A stretch of 64,000 bases of DNA, from positions 48,806 through 112,805 of the forward strand of contig BROG01001161.1 in the NCBI GenBank assembly GCA_030159075.1, given 5' to 3'. The translations under genes and the position numbers were made by a program. Positions 1 through 14,155 of this stretch are shown here, piece after piece; positions within the stretch are counted from its first letter, which is position 1, and every line of letters begins with the position of its first letter. Below the pieces are notes generated by a model. It made no database searches. It was not told the origin of the DNA and saw only the letters and a program-made list of their open reading frames with translations. Origin of the DNA: Atrina japonica (lineage: Eukaryota; Mollusca; Bivalvia; Pterioida; Pinnidae).

Positions 1-2122
<2,122 letters not shown>

Positions 2123-2272
2123 GTCCATTTCCAGGGGTTCTGCTTCTAGAGTAATGCTGTATATCCTTTACTCATTGATATTAAAACCATTATTAAATAG
2201 TGTAATAAAACGTTGTCTCTGTCCATCTACGAAAACACATTGTTGATTTGAATGGTGACTGGTCGATGCATC

Positions 2273-2390
<118 letters not shown>

Positions 2391-3640
2391 TTCTTAATTC
2401 TTACTTAAAATGTGTTATTTGATACGAAAATACTTTTTTAAAATTGTTTTAATCCAGGGAGTTTATTTTTGTGAAAAATATCACTATTCTGAGTAATTAC
2501 CTTTAATGATTAACTTGTCAATTACACGATTACGTGTTTTGGAGCTATGTTTTAGACGTTGATAGAGTTTGATATAGTATGCAAGAATCAACAGCTCTGT
2601 GAAAGAGATGGATGAATTCCTACAGCCATGGTATTGAATAAATACGAATGAATCAATGGCTATTCATAAATCAAATTATATTGTAACATTTAAAATCTGG
2701 TCAGACGCTAGTCAATCCTTGGATGAAAACAACGTCACAATAACAACTGTCAGTTAAATACAACATACATTAGAGGCACGCCGATGTCTTTAACAGTTAA
2801 ATGACATTTGTATTGACAAAAACTGACTAAAATATCCGGCAGCAGAAATGAATATACAGTTATGATGTAATATAATTGATCTACAATTTCCAGTACGATA
2901 GAATGTTTATCACGTTTAGTTACCAATGGCGTATCAAAGTCAAATTGTGCACTGTATAATAATATTACCGTCGCTTTATGATACATTATCGTTTTGTTAC
3001 ACCAAGAACCTAATGAGTATGTATATTCTAAAATAGACGTAATGTGGATTTTATATTCATACACGAGATAAAAATATGTTTTTGGATTAATTGGATTGAT
3101 GGCATATGTAGATGATTTTAATGGGTTAAAATGCTGCAGCATCTGTCTGTTTTGGAAAGTTCAACACCATAGACTTTGATACTAAGATTAAAGATACCCC
3201 ATATAAATAGAAAACGTGGACTTATTCTAAATGTGTACTTCACATTGAAATAGGGATTTTCAATCAAATTGAATATTATCGTGCGGATCCGAAAAAAAGA
3301 AACTTCAGTCCAATATATTATAAATGTATCATTTTATTTCTATTACATTTAATTGATTGATTATCATTAAAAGTACAAAATTTAACCATGTGTCCATAGA
3401 ACTATAATTGACAATTAGTAATGTGAATACAATATGCAGCGTCTTCTCGTTATTTGGAAATCGGATGAGTCGAAATCCCGGTTATACGGAAGTTGAACGA
3501 CCGGTTCCGATTTTGATTGGTAGAAACATAGACGTTAATTACATTTCTGTTATCTCGAATTCCGCATATCTCGAAGGAATAGGGGTCGTAACATGAAGTT
3601 CGAGACAACAAGATTCTACTGTATTTAATCTATAACGGGG
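2391..3640. other. non-coding stretch with a TATCTCGAA-type dispersed repeat fragment
   Basis: No gene recognised. Positions about 3460-3625 (GGTTATACGGAAGTTGAACG, then TTATCTCGAATTCCG and GTTCGAGACAACAAGATTC) resemble a dispersed repeat I associate with bivalve genomes. That attribution is from memory and untested here. Confidence 0.4.
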
Positions 3641-3644
3641 GTTA

Positions 3645-4290
3645 CTGTATTGTTGTTAGATATCTGGGGCATCATAACTGATTTATTTATTTTGAATAAT
3701 GGTTGCGGCCAGTTTTTAATGGTGGAGGAAATAACCCGGTTACAATGTACGCGGAAGAAGACAATCGACCTTCCACAAGTAAACCTTCAAACCTCCTCAC
3801 CAGGATAAGCTTAAGTTTCAGCGGGGCTCGCACCTGCACTGACCAGAAGAGAGAGTCCTCATGGTTTAATGCCCGATACCCTAAGCACTCGGCCTTAGCG
3901 GACCCCTGGAGCACCAACATTTGACGACAGAAACTGACGTTACGATATGTTTTGCAACACAGACATGAATCTACAGTATCGGACAAACAATGCTTGTGAT
4001 TTGTCCAGTGTTCGTTGCGTGTAGATTTAGTCTGTTTTTGTACCACATAGCGTGAACTTGTTTTTGAAAACCTGTGGTTTATAATTACATAAAATATTGA
4101 AACTAAATTTGACATGAAACGAATACTTTTACTTCCCATTTTGATATTTGAAATTAACATAAATGAAGTTGTCTGTATATACGCTGTTAATTAATTTTCT
4201 TTCCACTGTGAACGTCATTTAGATCAAGTGCACGGTAGGCAAATCAGTGATCACTAGGAACATAGAAATTCCGTTGTACCGTGTCTCTCG
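3645..4290 (+). repeat. dispersed repeat family R1, copy 1 (~600 bp)
   Basis: The segment beginning near AATAATGGTTGCGGCCAG aligns along its whole length with 5420-6010. Shared words include TTTAATGGTGGAGGAAA, GCACTGACCAGAAG, CTCATGGTTTAATG, TATGTTTTGCAACACAGA, ACAGTATCGGACAAACAATG and GGCAAATCAGTGATCACT. Both copies end shortly before an AT microsatellite. The first ~220 bp recur at 24990-25270, and partial copies lie at 45310-45435 and 57140-57390. No coding capacity is convincing. Confidence 0.85.
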
Positions 4291-4333
4291 TTGTAATAAC
4301 AATCTCATGGAGGACAAAATGTGACTGATATAC

Positions 4334-4496
<163 letters not shown>

Positions 4497-4499
4497 TCA

Positions 4500-5415
4500 A
4501 AATGTGCACACTATCAGCACATTACCCCCCGTAAACAATGTATAAGTCATTGTATATATACTACAGGGCAAAAACTGTGTATACTTAAAAGTTAAATAGA
4601 AAAAAAATACTCTTTGATCGTTCTTTATTCTTAAAGGCATAGTTGAATATATAAAACGCGTGTTTGTGTTCTCAATTTGTTGAACATCGCATTCGATTCA
4701 CCTTGATGGTCAAAGCACGCTTTTCCGAAGTTTCTTACTTTGTAGGCAGTTTCTAAATCATTTAATCTTTATAATACTCTGTTGTAACTCAGTTTTCATT
4801 TCTTGTAATCTATCAACATTCTATTTAACTTACATTTCAACATTGATCTTGTTCATGTCATCAATATCAATGTCTGTATTATAAGGTTGTTCTTGTCTCC
4901 GTCACTCCTTTCCTTTTCTTACTAAAGAAAAATGAAACCGGCCTTCCGAATATTTAAATGCACCGTGTATAACGCAAAATTCGGATAGCGCCACACGCCA
5001 CCTTATTTTAAACCAAATTGTAAAAAAAATCACTATTCATAAAACTCGTTGATGCTGTCATTTTTATCGCACTCAACATATCACGTGATGACATTAATTT
5101 TATCAATTTTCATTCTGACCTAAATTTGAATAATCATAGTATGATACATAGAGTACAATATGAATTCAATGTCGATCCAGATCTACGACTGACAGCGCGG
5201 CAATTTATGTATATGGACAAGGGAAATGTCTCCCAGCGAAGTGATTTCAGACGATGGAATCGTTGTAACCGTTACCCAAACTAAAGAAAAATACTCTAAA
5301 TGTTTGAACGTGAGTCCAGAAGTAATTACTACATAACCAAAGCTAAGATGACCAAACTGTAACCGGTACTACGATGGCCATTGATATTGAAATTTTAATC
5401 TGGAGACCAAACATT
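4500..5415. other. non-coding interval between the two R1 copies
   Basis: No open frame with recognisable motifs and no splice-bordered exon. If the flanking R1 copies reflect a segmental duplication, this interval belongs to the unit (period about 1.75 kb), but it has no visible second copy. Confidence 0.4.
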
Positions 5416-5419
5416 TATT

Positions 5420-6010
5420 TATTTATTTTTAATAATGGAGGCGACCCGTTTTTAATGTTTGAGGAAAGAACCCGGATACTGTGTACCCGGGAAGAGACCA
5501 TCAGCCTTCCGCATGTAAGCTGGCAAACTTTCTCAAAAGGCCTAGCTTAGATTTCAATTGACTCGAATCTGCGCTGACCAGAAGTGGGAGTCTTCATGGT
5601 TTAATGTGCAAAATACTGAGCGCTATGTCACGAAGGCCTCTGAAGTACCAAAATGTCACAACGGCAACATGTATGTTTTGCAACACAGAAATTAATCAAC
5701 AGTATCGGACAAACAATGTCAGTAATTCGTTTCAGTGTTTGTAATGTGTAGAACTAGTCTGCTTTTGTAACACGTAGCATGATCTTTTGTTTTTTTCTTG
5801 ATGGCTTGTTTTTTATAATTATATACAGTATTGAAATAAAATTTAACATGATATAATAATATTTCTTATTTTCATTTTTGAACAAAACATAAAATGACGT
5901 TTTTTTTATTAATTTAGTAATTGATTTTCTTCCCACAGTAAACGCCATTTAGAATTAGTGTACGGTCGGCAAATTAGTGATCACTCGGAAATTAAAGCTC
6001 AACATGGAAT
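5420..6010 (+). repeat. dispersed repeat family R1, copy 2
   Basis: Same orientation and extent as copy 1 at 3645-4290, diverged by roughly a quarter by eye. It ends 60 bp before the first exon of the plus-strand receptor-like gene and is separated from it by an AT microsatellite. Confidence 0.85.
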
Positions 6011-6020
6011 ATCTGTTGTG

Positions 6021-6062
<42 letters not shown>
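6021..6062. repeat. (TA)n microsatellite abutting a splice acceptor
   Basis: About 20 TA units end 12 bases before the AG acceptor of the exon that starts at 6075, so the tract sits where a branch point and pyrimidine tract would normally lie. Confidence 0.95.
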
Positions 6063-6065
<3 letters not shown>

Positions 6066-6074
6066 TTATTTCAG

Positions 6075-6273
6075 AGGTTTCTGAAGGGGGCTTTGATCGT
6101 CGTTGCTGCTTTAAATGTATGTTGCGAAGAATTTCTTCCTGTTCTGACTTCATGCAGATATTGGGATAAATTAGATGTTTACTCCGACGGTGATACTGAA
6201 GATTTACACTGTATTCTTGATCAGGATAACGTACCTGGAATCGTTTACACTAAATGGACAACAGTACCAAGAG
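6075..6273 (+). CDS. signal-peptide exon of a cysteine-rich secreted or membrane protein
   Basis: The exon is bounded by an acceptor (TTTATTTCAG) and a strong donor (AG|GTATGT). It encodes 66 codons plus one base. It opens with a basic residue and a hydrophobic run (RFLKGALIVVAALNVCCEE) that reads as the end of a signal peptide, followed by a mature segment with Cys at TSCRYWDKL and DLHCILD. The start codon must lie in an upstream exon that I could not find. The one-base overhang matches the reading frame of the exon at 22434, where GYCPIYNRYARQIDC follows, so the two are probably the same gene across a 16 kb intron. The family is not certain. Confidence 0.6.
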
Positions 6274-6539
6274 GTATGTAGAATCAATTCCTTGTGTCTG
6301 TTTGGAAATTGTATTAAAATTACAAGTATGCTTTAAAAGGAACGAAAATTCAGGGAATTTTCATTTGAGATTTTGAATATATTCACCTTTCACTGAATCA
6401 TTGCGTGTTGTCTTTCATTTGCTTCCTTACAGTGCCTCTCTATTATATATTTGGCGATCATAGAAAATAAAGTATTACAAGTAACTCTCACTCATTTAAA
6501 GAATAATTTACAATTAAGAACAAATTAATAACAACAATA

Positions 6540-7885
6540 TCAGTCGAACCGATGAATGCTCCCTGGGGCCTTACCGATATTTTAAGGATATGTTGTAAGT
6601 GACTTTGATTTTCCGAAATTTACAATGAGTGAAATTCCTGTTCCAATGAACATTTCTGCTATATAATAAGGTTCTGAAGAATGGTTAAAGAACTATGATG
6701 CATTTTAAAATATGGTAGGGATATGTGCTGAGTGACGTTAACCTTTCAGGAATGACCTTGAGTAACTTTTATTCGAAAGTCCCTTTCAACATAAACTTTT
6801 TTTTGAAATATGATAACATTTTCACTAATACTTCAAGAGATATAAGTCATTCCCTATTAATTCAATAGATATGTCCTGAGTGCCTTGTATATTTCTTACA
6901 TAACCTAAATTTACCTTTGTCCAAAAGTTCCTGTCCCAAGGAAAGTAAATGTGAAATATGATAAAATTGTGATGAAAGGTTTTCGAGATATGAGGCCTTT
7001 CCAAACATTTTATGGATATGTGCGGAGTGATATTTACCTTTTATAATTGACGATGATTGACCTCTGTCTGATGAAAGGATTTGTACAAATGAACATGTGT
7101 TTGAAAGATGATAAAATTCTGATGGACGGTTGAAGAGATATGAACTTGGGAGATATGAGGTCTTTACCGATCAGATAATACCTTGAATTACCTTTGTCCA
7201 AAGGTCCCTGTCCGAAATACCATTTGTGTGAAATATGATAGAATTCTGATCAATGGTTTCCGAGATAAAAGGCCTTTTTCAATAATTAAGGATATGTGCT
7301 GAGTGATAGTAACCATTCAGAAATGGACTTGGGTGCCCTTAACCCTGAGGACCCTGTCCAAAGGAACATGTGTGTGGAATATGATATAATTCAGATGAAC
7401 GGTAAAAAAATATTATCTTGGAAGAGATGAGGCTTTTCCCAATAGTGTAGGGATATGTGCTGAGTGGCCTTGACCTTTTAGAAATTACCTTGAGTTACTT
7501 TTGACCGAAAGTCCTTGGAACATGTGTTGACAAATGATAAAATCCTGGTGAATGGTTTAAGGGATATTGACGCCTTTCACAGTATTTTAGGGATATGTAC
7601 TGACTTTTCAGAAATGACTTCTGGTGACATATGTCCAAAAATCCCTGTCGAAAGGAACCTTTGAGTGAAATAAAAATTAAAAACATGTGATCACCTGTTA
7701 AAAAAAAATGTGGGCTCCTGGATTATTGAGGTCTTTCCAAATATTATCAGGAGATGTGCTGAGTGACCCTGACATTTCAGAAATGACCTTAGTGACCGAT
7801 AGTCCAAGGAACATTTTTGCAATATATTAAATTCTGATAAAATATTTACGAGGAATGAGTTAGGACGGACAGACGAGAGACAATT
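6540..7885 (+). repeat. degenerate long-unit tandem repeat
   Basis: The phrase GGATATGTGCTGAGTGAC recurs in diverged form near 6587, 6719, 6871, 7014, 7289, 7451, 7591 and 7749. It is followed each time by variants of ACCTTTCAGAAATGACCTTG, a GTCCAAAGG(T/A)CCCTGTCC block, GAACATGTGTGTGAAATATG and a GAGATATGAGGCCTTTCC block. Spacing is about 130-275 bp, so copies have suffered deletions. It ends with GGACGGACAGACGAGAGAC. No conserved reading frame survives across units. Confidence 0.85.
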
Positions 7886-8424
7886 AATTTGATGCAAGAC
7901 ACTTGTTTACATACATCGCATTACATGTCAGTAAAACTATTTTTGATATTGTGTTCCTGTTTCCGACTTCAACATCGTTTTTTTTTTCAAGATCGGGGAT
8001 CGAAAACCACTGTATACTACTAGTATCATTATATGACCAAAATAAAGGTCATTTTACAAGAATGAGATAGAAGTTACATAAACCGTACACCTGTGATAAC
8101 AAAGCATCTAACAACATTCTAAAAGAGGAGCTTGAATCAACACACTTCCTGGAAACCCTACATATACTATCACCGATTTCTCTACTTCTGAAATATTAGA
8201 TAATCATCAATCCGTTCTCACTTCGTTTGATATACCGATAAGTGACGCCGAGCTTGGATTGCCACACTTTTTCTTACACATATTAAACAAGGTCTGCAGA
8301 AGTACTGTGCAACAGCCTACTCAAAAAGCGGATTTAATCAAATTTGGAACTTAAAGAATTTAAAAAAAAATGTTGGAAAATTTAAAGTCTCCAAATTTCA
8401 AACTTATTAGTCCGGCAGAAGTAT
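7886..8424. other. intronic DNA, nothing recognised
   Basis: AT-rich sequence with poly-A/T tracts between the degenerate tandem repeat and the long inverted repeat. No gene, RNA or repeat family was identified. Confidence 0.4.
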
Positions 8425-9706
8425 GCCAGAACCGGGAAATGTTTTATCACGTTTTTATTTTTAGGATTAATTTTTGTAGTTTAGGGTATCCTCTTTCAGA
8501 ATCGTCCGAGATGGCCGCCATTTCAGGTAACCTCCAATAACTATCATAGTCTTCGGTCTTGGGTGATAATTTTGGTGTCTAACCGCATGTTTTGGGGTCA
8601 AGCAATACATTGAAATAATTCAATATATTGTAGAGTAATTACATTATAATGAAATGCAAAATAGTGGCCGATATGGCAGAATTGTTAGCCTCTGATGATT
8701 CGCAACCATATGACAGTTAAATGTCAAATTTAATAAAATAGCAACTAACAGTCATGTCAACAATTACTGACTATTTTAAATTCATAACCGTCAACCATCT
8801 GCCGTCAGAAACGGATTAAAGACCAACATGGCCGACGGCGGCGAACCTTATTCCGAACCTGTTCTTGGTATGACAGGACTCCGTTATAATCCGGCACTGT
8901 CAGCCATGTCAGTCATTTTGGTTGATTTTCCATGTAAGTTTAAAAGTGTATTTTAAAATTTATTTTTTAGCTTCAGGTTACAAGTTGACAGCATGGCCGA
9001 TGAAAATGCTGTGACGATAAGGAGGGAAAATATCAAGGCGATTTTGGCGGATTCAAACGTCATTACACGTAGTAAAATTTATGATGACAACATACACTGC
9101 ACGCTACAAGAATAGTGGGCAGTAATTCTGATTTAATTATTAACAGTCATAAAAGCAGTGTTTCAACTTATACACCAAGTCATCAGCTTAAACTTTTCAA
9201 TAAACAAAACCTGTCTCAGTCATCGTCGCACCACATATCTCTAATGACAAGGAGGCAATCATCGACAGGTGGTACTTTTGACTGCCTTCAGGACTGTCTA
9301 TTTTGTGGACAAAATGTACACTTACAAAGGATAAAAAGAACCCGTCACATTGGAGACCTACATACAATTTCCGAAAAATAACAAGTCCCAATAGAAAGAT
9401 GACACTCAAAGAATCGATATTCAATTACAAGCATAACAAAGACAAAAAGAGTCCGTCACGTTGTAGGCCTGCAAACATTCCCCAACAAATAACAAGCCCC
9501 GATAGAAAGATGACTCTGAAGGGATTTATATGATGACTGGGCGGCAGAAGTTCAGAGTTCACGGGGTAACAGGTGATCTTCATGTCGCTGAAGCCAGATA
9601 CCACACCGATTGTAAGATCGACTTTCGGACTGATTCTAACGTAAAATCTGCAGCAGCTAAAGGTTCTCAATATGAGGAGTATGATTCTGCCTTGAAGCAC
9701 GCCATT
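8425..9706 (+). repeat. long inverted repeat, left arm
   Basis: This arm pairs with the reverse complement of 9797-11156 plus 18071-18226. Matching words run from the outer edge (ACCGGGAAAT..TTTTATCAC) through TTTTGGTGTCTAACC, AATCCGGCACTGTCAGCCA, TTCAGGTTACAAG(C/T)TGACAG and TTCAACTTATACA to GCCAGATACCACACCGATTG near the centre. The arms differ at roughly one position in four or five. The arm carries remnants of protein-coding sequence (see 9115-9800). Right-arm continuity is broken by the LTR retrotransposon. Confidence 0.85.
9328..9540 (+). repeat. ~110 bp tandem duplication within the left arm
   Basis: The block starting GATAAAAAGAACCCGTCAC is repeated in diverged form from GACAAAAAGAGTCCGTCACG, each ending in a GATAGAAAGATGACTCT-type phrase. 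The right arm contains only one such block, so this duplication arose after the arms formed, or one copy was lost on the right. Confidence 0.7.
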
Positions 9707-9796
9707 CGTATACAAAAGCGTACAGTACGTTTTATACCTGTGGAGTACATCGTACCTAGTTCCAAAGCTGTGATTAACATTTCTTTAACACACCAA
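9707..9796. other. spacer of the long inverted repeat
   Basis: About 90 bp between the last paired word of the left arm (GCCATT) and the first of the right arm (AATGACGTTTTCCAAGGCGG). It contains CCAAAGCTGTGATTAACATT and AACACACC. Confidence 0.6.
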
Positions 9797-11156
9797 TGAC
9801 GTTTTCCAAGGCGGAACCATACTCTTCATGATGATAACATTAAGCGGTTGCAGATTTTACTTTAGAATCAGCCAGAAACCCGATCCTTCAATCGGTGTGG
9901 TATCTGGCTTTAGCAGCATGGCGATCAATTATTACCCCGTGCATTCTGAGTCTAACGTCTTACCCAAGTCAACATATCGATCCCTTTAGTGTTATATTTC
10001 TATTGGGACTGTTTGTCGGAAAATGTATGTAGGCCTACAACTTGACGGGTTATTTTTGTCCTTGGTTAGTGCACATTTTTTCACGAAAAATAAACATCCT
10101 GAAAGCAGTCAAAAGTATCACCTGCGGATGATTGCATCCTTTGTTTTAGAGGAATGAAGATGACTGGGATAGTTTTCGTCTGTTGAGTAGTTTAACCTGA
10201 GGACTCGATGTATAAGTTGAAACACAACTTTTATGACAGTTAATAGTTAAATCAGAATTACTGTACAGCTGTTCCTGCTGCGCGCAATGCATGTTGCAAT
10301 CGTAAATTTTACTGTGTGTTGACGTTTTGGATCCGCACGGGCACTGCCTTGATGTTTTTTCTCCTTAACGTCACAGCTGAATTTCTAACTAAAACGGCAC
10401 GTTTTCATTAACTATACTGTCAGCTTGTAACCTGAAACTGAAACAGATATTTTTGACTATAGTTGTAAACGTACATAAAAAAATCAACCAAAATGACAGA
10501 CGTGGCTGACAGTGCCGGATTATAACAGAGGCTGTGAAGGCTGCAACATCAAGCCCTAGGCAGTTACACCCGAAAATAGGCCCTTTTACCCCCATAATAG
10601 ACTTTTCAACCCACAAATAAGCTGGGAATAAGGCCCGTCGCCTCCAGCCCTTTTGGTCCTTTATTCTTTTCTGATTGCTGATGACTGGCTATGGTTTAAA
10701 GAAATAATCAGCAATTATTTGTATGACTGCCATGTTAAAAAAAATCAAAATATCAGTTATTTATAAATTGTAATTAACATGGAAGATAAGCTATTCGACA
10801 GGAATCCCCGACCTATCTATGGCTCGCATTGGCTGGTATCGTGTTCATCCGACTTTCACTGTTCACCATTCACCGTCTAGTCAATATTCTAGTGAAAAAA
10901 AATTGTCGCACGTATGAAAAATCGAAAGCTGTTATTTACATATTTACATATTTTACATTTGCCATTTGAATCTCACAGGGTAACGAATCATCGGCAGCTA
11001 AAATGTTCTGCCATATCTGCCAACTTTTTGAATTTCACTATAATGTTATTACTCTAAAATTTAATGAATTATTTCAACTTATTCGTTGACCCCGAAAACA
11101 TTTGGTTAGACACCAAAAGTATCATCCTAGACCGAACACTATGGGAGTTATAGGAT
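9797..11156 (-). repeat. long inverted repeat, right arm (inner part)
   Basis: Reverse-complement partner of the left arm. It has extra unpaired sequence around 10620-10980 and stops at the left LTR. The arm resumes after the LTR element at 18071. The last five bases (AGGAT) are the target-site duplication of the retrotransposon. Confidence 0.85.
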
Positions 11157-12265
11157 TGTCACAATGTTCGTTATTCTGGACAGCCCTTTGTGAACATTTA
11201 GAAAAAAACAAATTAAGTTAGACAAGTAACAAATATATTTATTTACAAATATACATAAATCAAACAATTATTATAATGCATTCTCCTCAGACACTCACTT
11301 TCAATCCAACAAATAATAACAAATACACTGTAACAAAGTTTAAAGTTCAATTGTTCCACAAAAGTAGTTACAACAATTACTGCATATCACACGGTTTTGT
11401 AATAGTCGTTTTGGCGATTCCCAGCTTCCATACACATGTATTTGAAAAGTCACGCACAATATAAATTCTGGATTCATACGACGCCATAAACACTGACATC
11501 AAAATATGTATCGTACACATCACTTGTAGTACACAAACGTGTAGATATTGTCATCTCTATATCAAGTTTACAGGTAATGCATATGTCACCGGCCACCTGT
11601 GAAATAATTTGAAAACGACCTGAATGTTCTCTCAAAACTGATATGAGTTATATTGACGCACATTCCGATGAACGTAACAAATTACATATAAAGTACTAAA
11701 ACCCGTAATTCAAAACACTGCGCCATTACAGAAATATAACAACTCGAAAACAATTTCCAAATAAAAATAAAATTCAACTTACTGTTATTCCACATAAACG
11801 TATCACACAGCTAAACGTTTCAAAAATGCACACAGCTTTTAGTTTTGTCAAATCATACACTTCAGCTCTTTGGAATTTTCGCACCCAGCAAAATTGTCTT
11901 TTCTTCTCTATACATCTTTTAAACTGCACACCGGCACATCCTTACGACACCCAATCTCATTCTTAACTACTCGTTTTATTTCAAATACACACACACATAT
12001 ACCCAAACAAAAAACGAAAAAGCACGGGAAATAACAGTGACCACTCAAGCAACAAAAACATTACATAAAACCGGTCAATAACAATACAAGTACTCCCCGT
12101 AATACAAGAAAGTTTCCGAACCTAAACTACATACGAATTATATGGTAAAAGAACAATCTTCCGATAGAATGTAAGGAGGACTACATTAGCAATAACAAAT
12201 AACCATGAAACTAAAAAAAATACGAAGGACCGTTATGTCAATAAACTTTGCCCCAAATCTTGACA
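11157..12265 (-). repeat. 3' LTR of the GMR1-like element
   Basis: A 1109 bp direct repeat of 16969-18070, starting TGTCACAATGTTCG and ending CCAAATCTTGACA on the plus strand. Differences from the other LTR are about seven substitutions and about five 1-3 nt indels, several in homopolymers (AAAAAG/AAAAG, CCCCG/CCCG, AAAAGT/AAAGT). Confidence 0.96.
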
Positions 12266-12281
12266 TAACCCCCCTTTCTAA
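12266..12281 (-). promoter_or_regulatory. polypurine tract
   Basis: On the element strand this reads TTAGAAAGGGGGGTTA immediately upstream of the 3' LTR, the position used to prime plus-strand DNA synthesis. Confidence 0.85.
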
Positions 12282-12337
12282 GACACAAAATTGGTTTTAA
12301 CCATATTTTGTCGCTGCTAACATAATATACCAAAAAT

Positions 12338-12667
12338 CTAAGAAACATGACGGCTTAAAAAATCTGCACCGATGTTGTCAACACCTTTGATAGAATTAAT
12401 TCTAAAACTGTACGACTGTAAGAACAATGCCCAACGCATCAACCTACCATTAGTGACCTTTGATTTGTTCAGATATACCAATGGTTGGTGGTCAGTTTCC
12501 AAAATAAAGCTACGGCCATATAAATATACCTGAAATTTCATAATACACCATACTATGGTCAAACATTCTCTCTCAATTACTGCATAAGACCGTTCCCTGT
12601 CAGACAACTTCCGGCTTGCATAAGCAATTGGAAATTTAAGACCTTGTTTCTTGTAAAAGAACTCCAC
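12338..12667 (-). pseudogene. RNase H domain of the GMR1-like pol (frame-shifted)
   Basis: It encodes FPIAYASRKLSDRERSY, ERECLTIVW, ETDHQPLVYL and GADFLSRH, the conserved blocks of retrotransposon RNase HI, including acidic residues in E-R-E-C, T-D-H and A-D. The first catalytic Asp (CDASDYGLGGVL) lies at the end of the preceding frame, so the domain is split by a frameshift near 12645, in the run reading CAAGAAACAAGG. It degrades the RNA strand during reverse transcription. It stops at 12338, just before the polypurine tract. Confidence 0.9.
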
Positions 12668-14123
12668 CTAGACCATAATCAGATGCATCACACCTTAGAT
12701 AAAATTCTCTCTTGAAATCTGGCAACCTCAAAATTGGAGAAAAAAGAAACATCGATTTCAGACTCTGAAATGACCTTTCATGTTCATCACGCCATGGAAT
12801 TTTATTCGGAACACCTTTCCGAGTTAAATCAGTCAACGGGACTGCGACAGCGGCAAAATTCGGTACACATTTCCTGTAATAACCGATTAAACCCAAAAAA
12901 GAACGAACTTGCTTTTTGGTTTGAGGTCTTGGAGCACTTCGGATAGCCTCTAAGTTTTCCGCGTTGGGTTTTATAACACCATCGCCAATCGAATGTCCCA
13001 AAAAGTCAAGCGTAGTGTAACCAATAAAACACTTTGACGGTTTCGTCGTAAGATAGCTAGATCGCAATCGCTCAAGTAATTGACGTAAAGCAAATATGTG
13101 ATCTGACCAGTTTTCGGTATGAATAAGGATATCGTCGATAAAACTATCGGTGTGAATGAGATCACTTAAAAGCACGCGCATCATACGGTTAAAAGTCGCA
13201 GCGGCATTCGATAAACCAAAAGGCATGACCTTGAAGCGATATAATCCATCAGGAGTGACGAAAGATGTTAAATCTTTATCCTGTTCTCTCATTGGCACCT
13301 GCCAATAACCTTTGCAAAGGTCTATTTTTGAAAAATATTTACACAGACTGATCTTACAAAAAATCTCCTCGGGATCCGGCATAGGTTCAGCGTCAAAGAT
13401 CGTTACCGCGTTCAGTTTTCTGAAATCTATGCAAATGCGATTAGTTCCGTCAGATTTCTTAGCAATAACAATGGAACTTGCATACGGTGCTTCTGAAGGT
13501 TCGATGATATCCATTTCAATCATTTTACGTATCTCGTCACGTACTGTATCGCGTAAAGCGAATGGTATCTGGTACGGTTTACTACGGATAGGATCAGAAG
13601 TCGTTAAATTAATTTCGTGTGTCGCGAGATTCGTACGCTTCGGTAGATCCGACAATGTGTCGCTAAACTCTTTCAAAAGATCGTGCAACTCATTTCTCTG
13701 TGAATCATTCAGCTGTTCACTTATATGTACGTCGCGAAATGTCTCGGTAGCTTGTAACGGAAGTGTTTCAATTGGAAAATTGTCAAGTACCGGTATGCCA
13801 TTATCTAAATCTGGTTCTATCACAGCACATGACGCGAGAGTTACACTCACGGGTGTTTCAATACTAGATTCACGTTCGATGTATTTCTTTAGCATGTTTG
13901 CGTGAAACGTTTTGATTTTTCCGTTAACGTCAATCTTATAATCAGCAATACCCTGTTTACCTATTATTGTAAACGGGCCTTTCCATTGCATTAGCAACTT
14001 GTTACTGTCGGTAGGTAACAATACCAAAACTTTGTCACGCTCGTTAAAAGTTCGTGGTTTCGTCTTTTTATCATAAAACTTCTTGTAACGTGCGGACGAT
14101 TTCTGGAGCTCTTGTTTTGCCAT
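12636..14123 (-). pseudogene. integrase C-terminal module and reverse transcriptase of the GMR1-like pol
   Basis: About 495 residues in one frame. Residues 1-85 (KVLVLLPT, MQWKGPFTI, FHANMLKKY) match the chromatin/DNA-binding C-terminal module of gypsy integrases. A linker follows, then reverse transcriptase from about residue 180: ICIDFRKLNAVT, FSKIDLCKGYWQ with the first catalytic Asp, VMPFGLSNAAATF, and FIDDILIH at 328-331, the paired-Asp active site. FLGH and RSFLGLIGYYRK mark the thumb/connection. The frame continues coding upstream of the first Met (YVLDLKERLSDTCE), so this Met is not a true start. Integrase and reverse transcriptase are parts of one broken polyprotein. Confidence 0.93.
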
Positions 14124-14155
14124 TTCACACGTGTCTGAAAGTCTCTCTTTAAGAT

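Larger units (their letters stand above)
9115..9800 (+). pseudogene. remnant of a multicopy protein with a C-x2-C ... H-x3-C motif
   Basis: Three open stretches in changing frames encode CLFCGQNVH (near 9295) and GDLHVAEARYHTDCKIDF (near 9570-9620). The combination of a CxxC and an AEARYHxxC block is one I recall from large uncharacterised, highly multiplied invertebrate proteins. That is memory, not a search result. The frames shift between blocks and no start or splice structure is intact. The mirrored right-arm copy has AKARYHTD followed by a stop, so both are broken. Confidence 0.45.

Noticed and set aside
13312..13905. 197-residue plus-strand open frame
   Set aside because: Antisense shadow of the reverse transcriptase domain.
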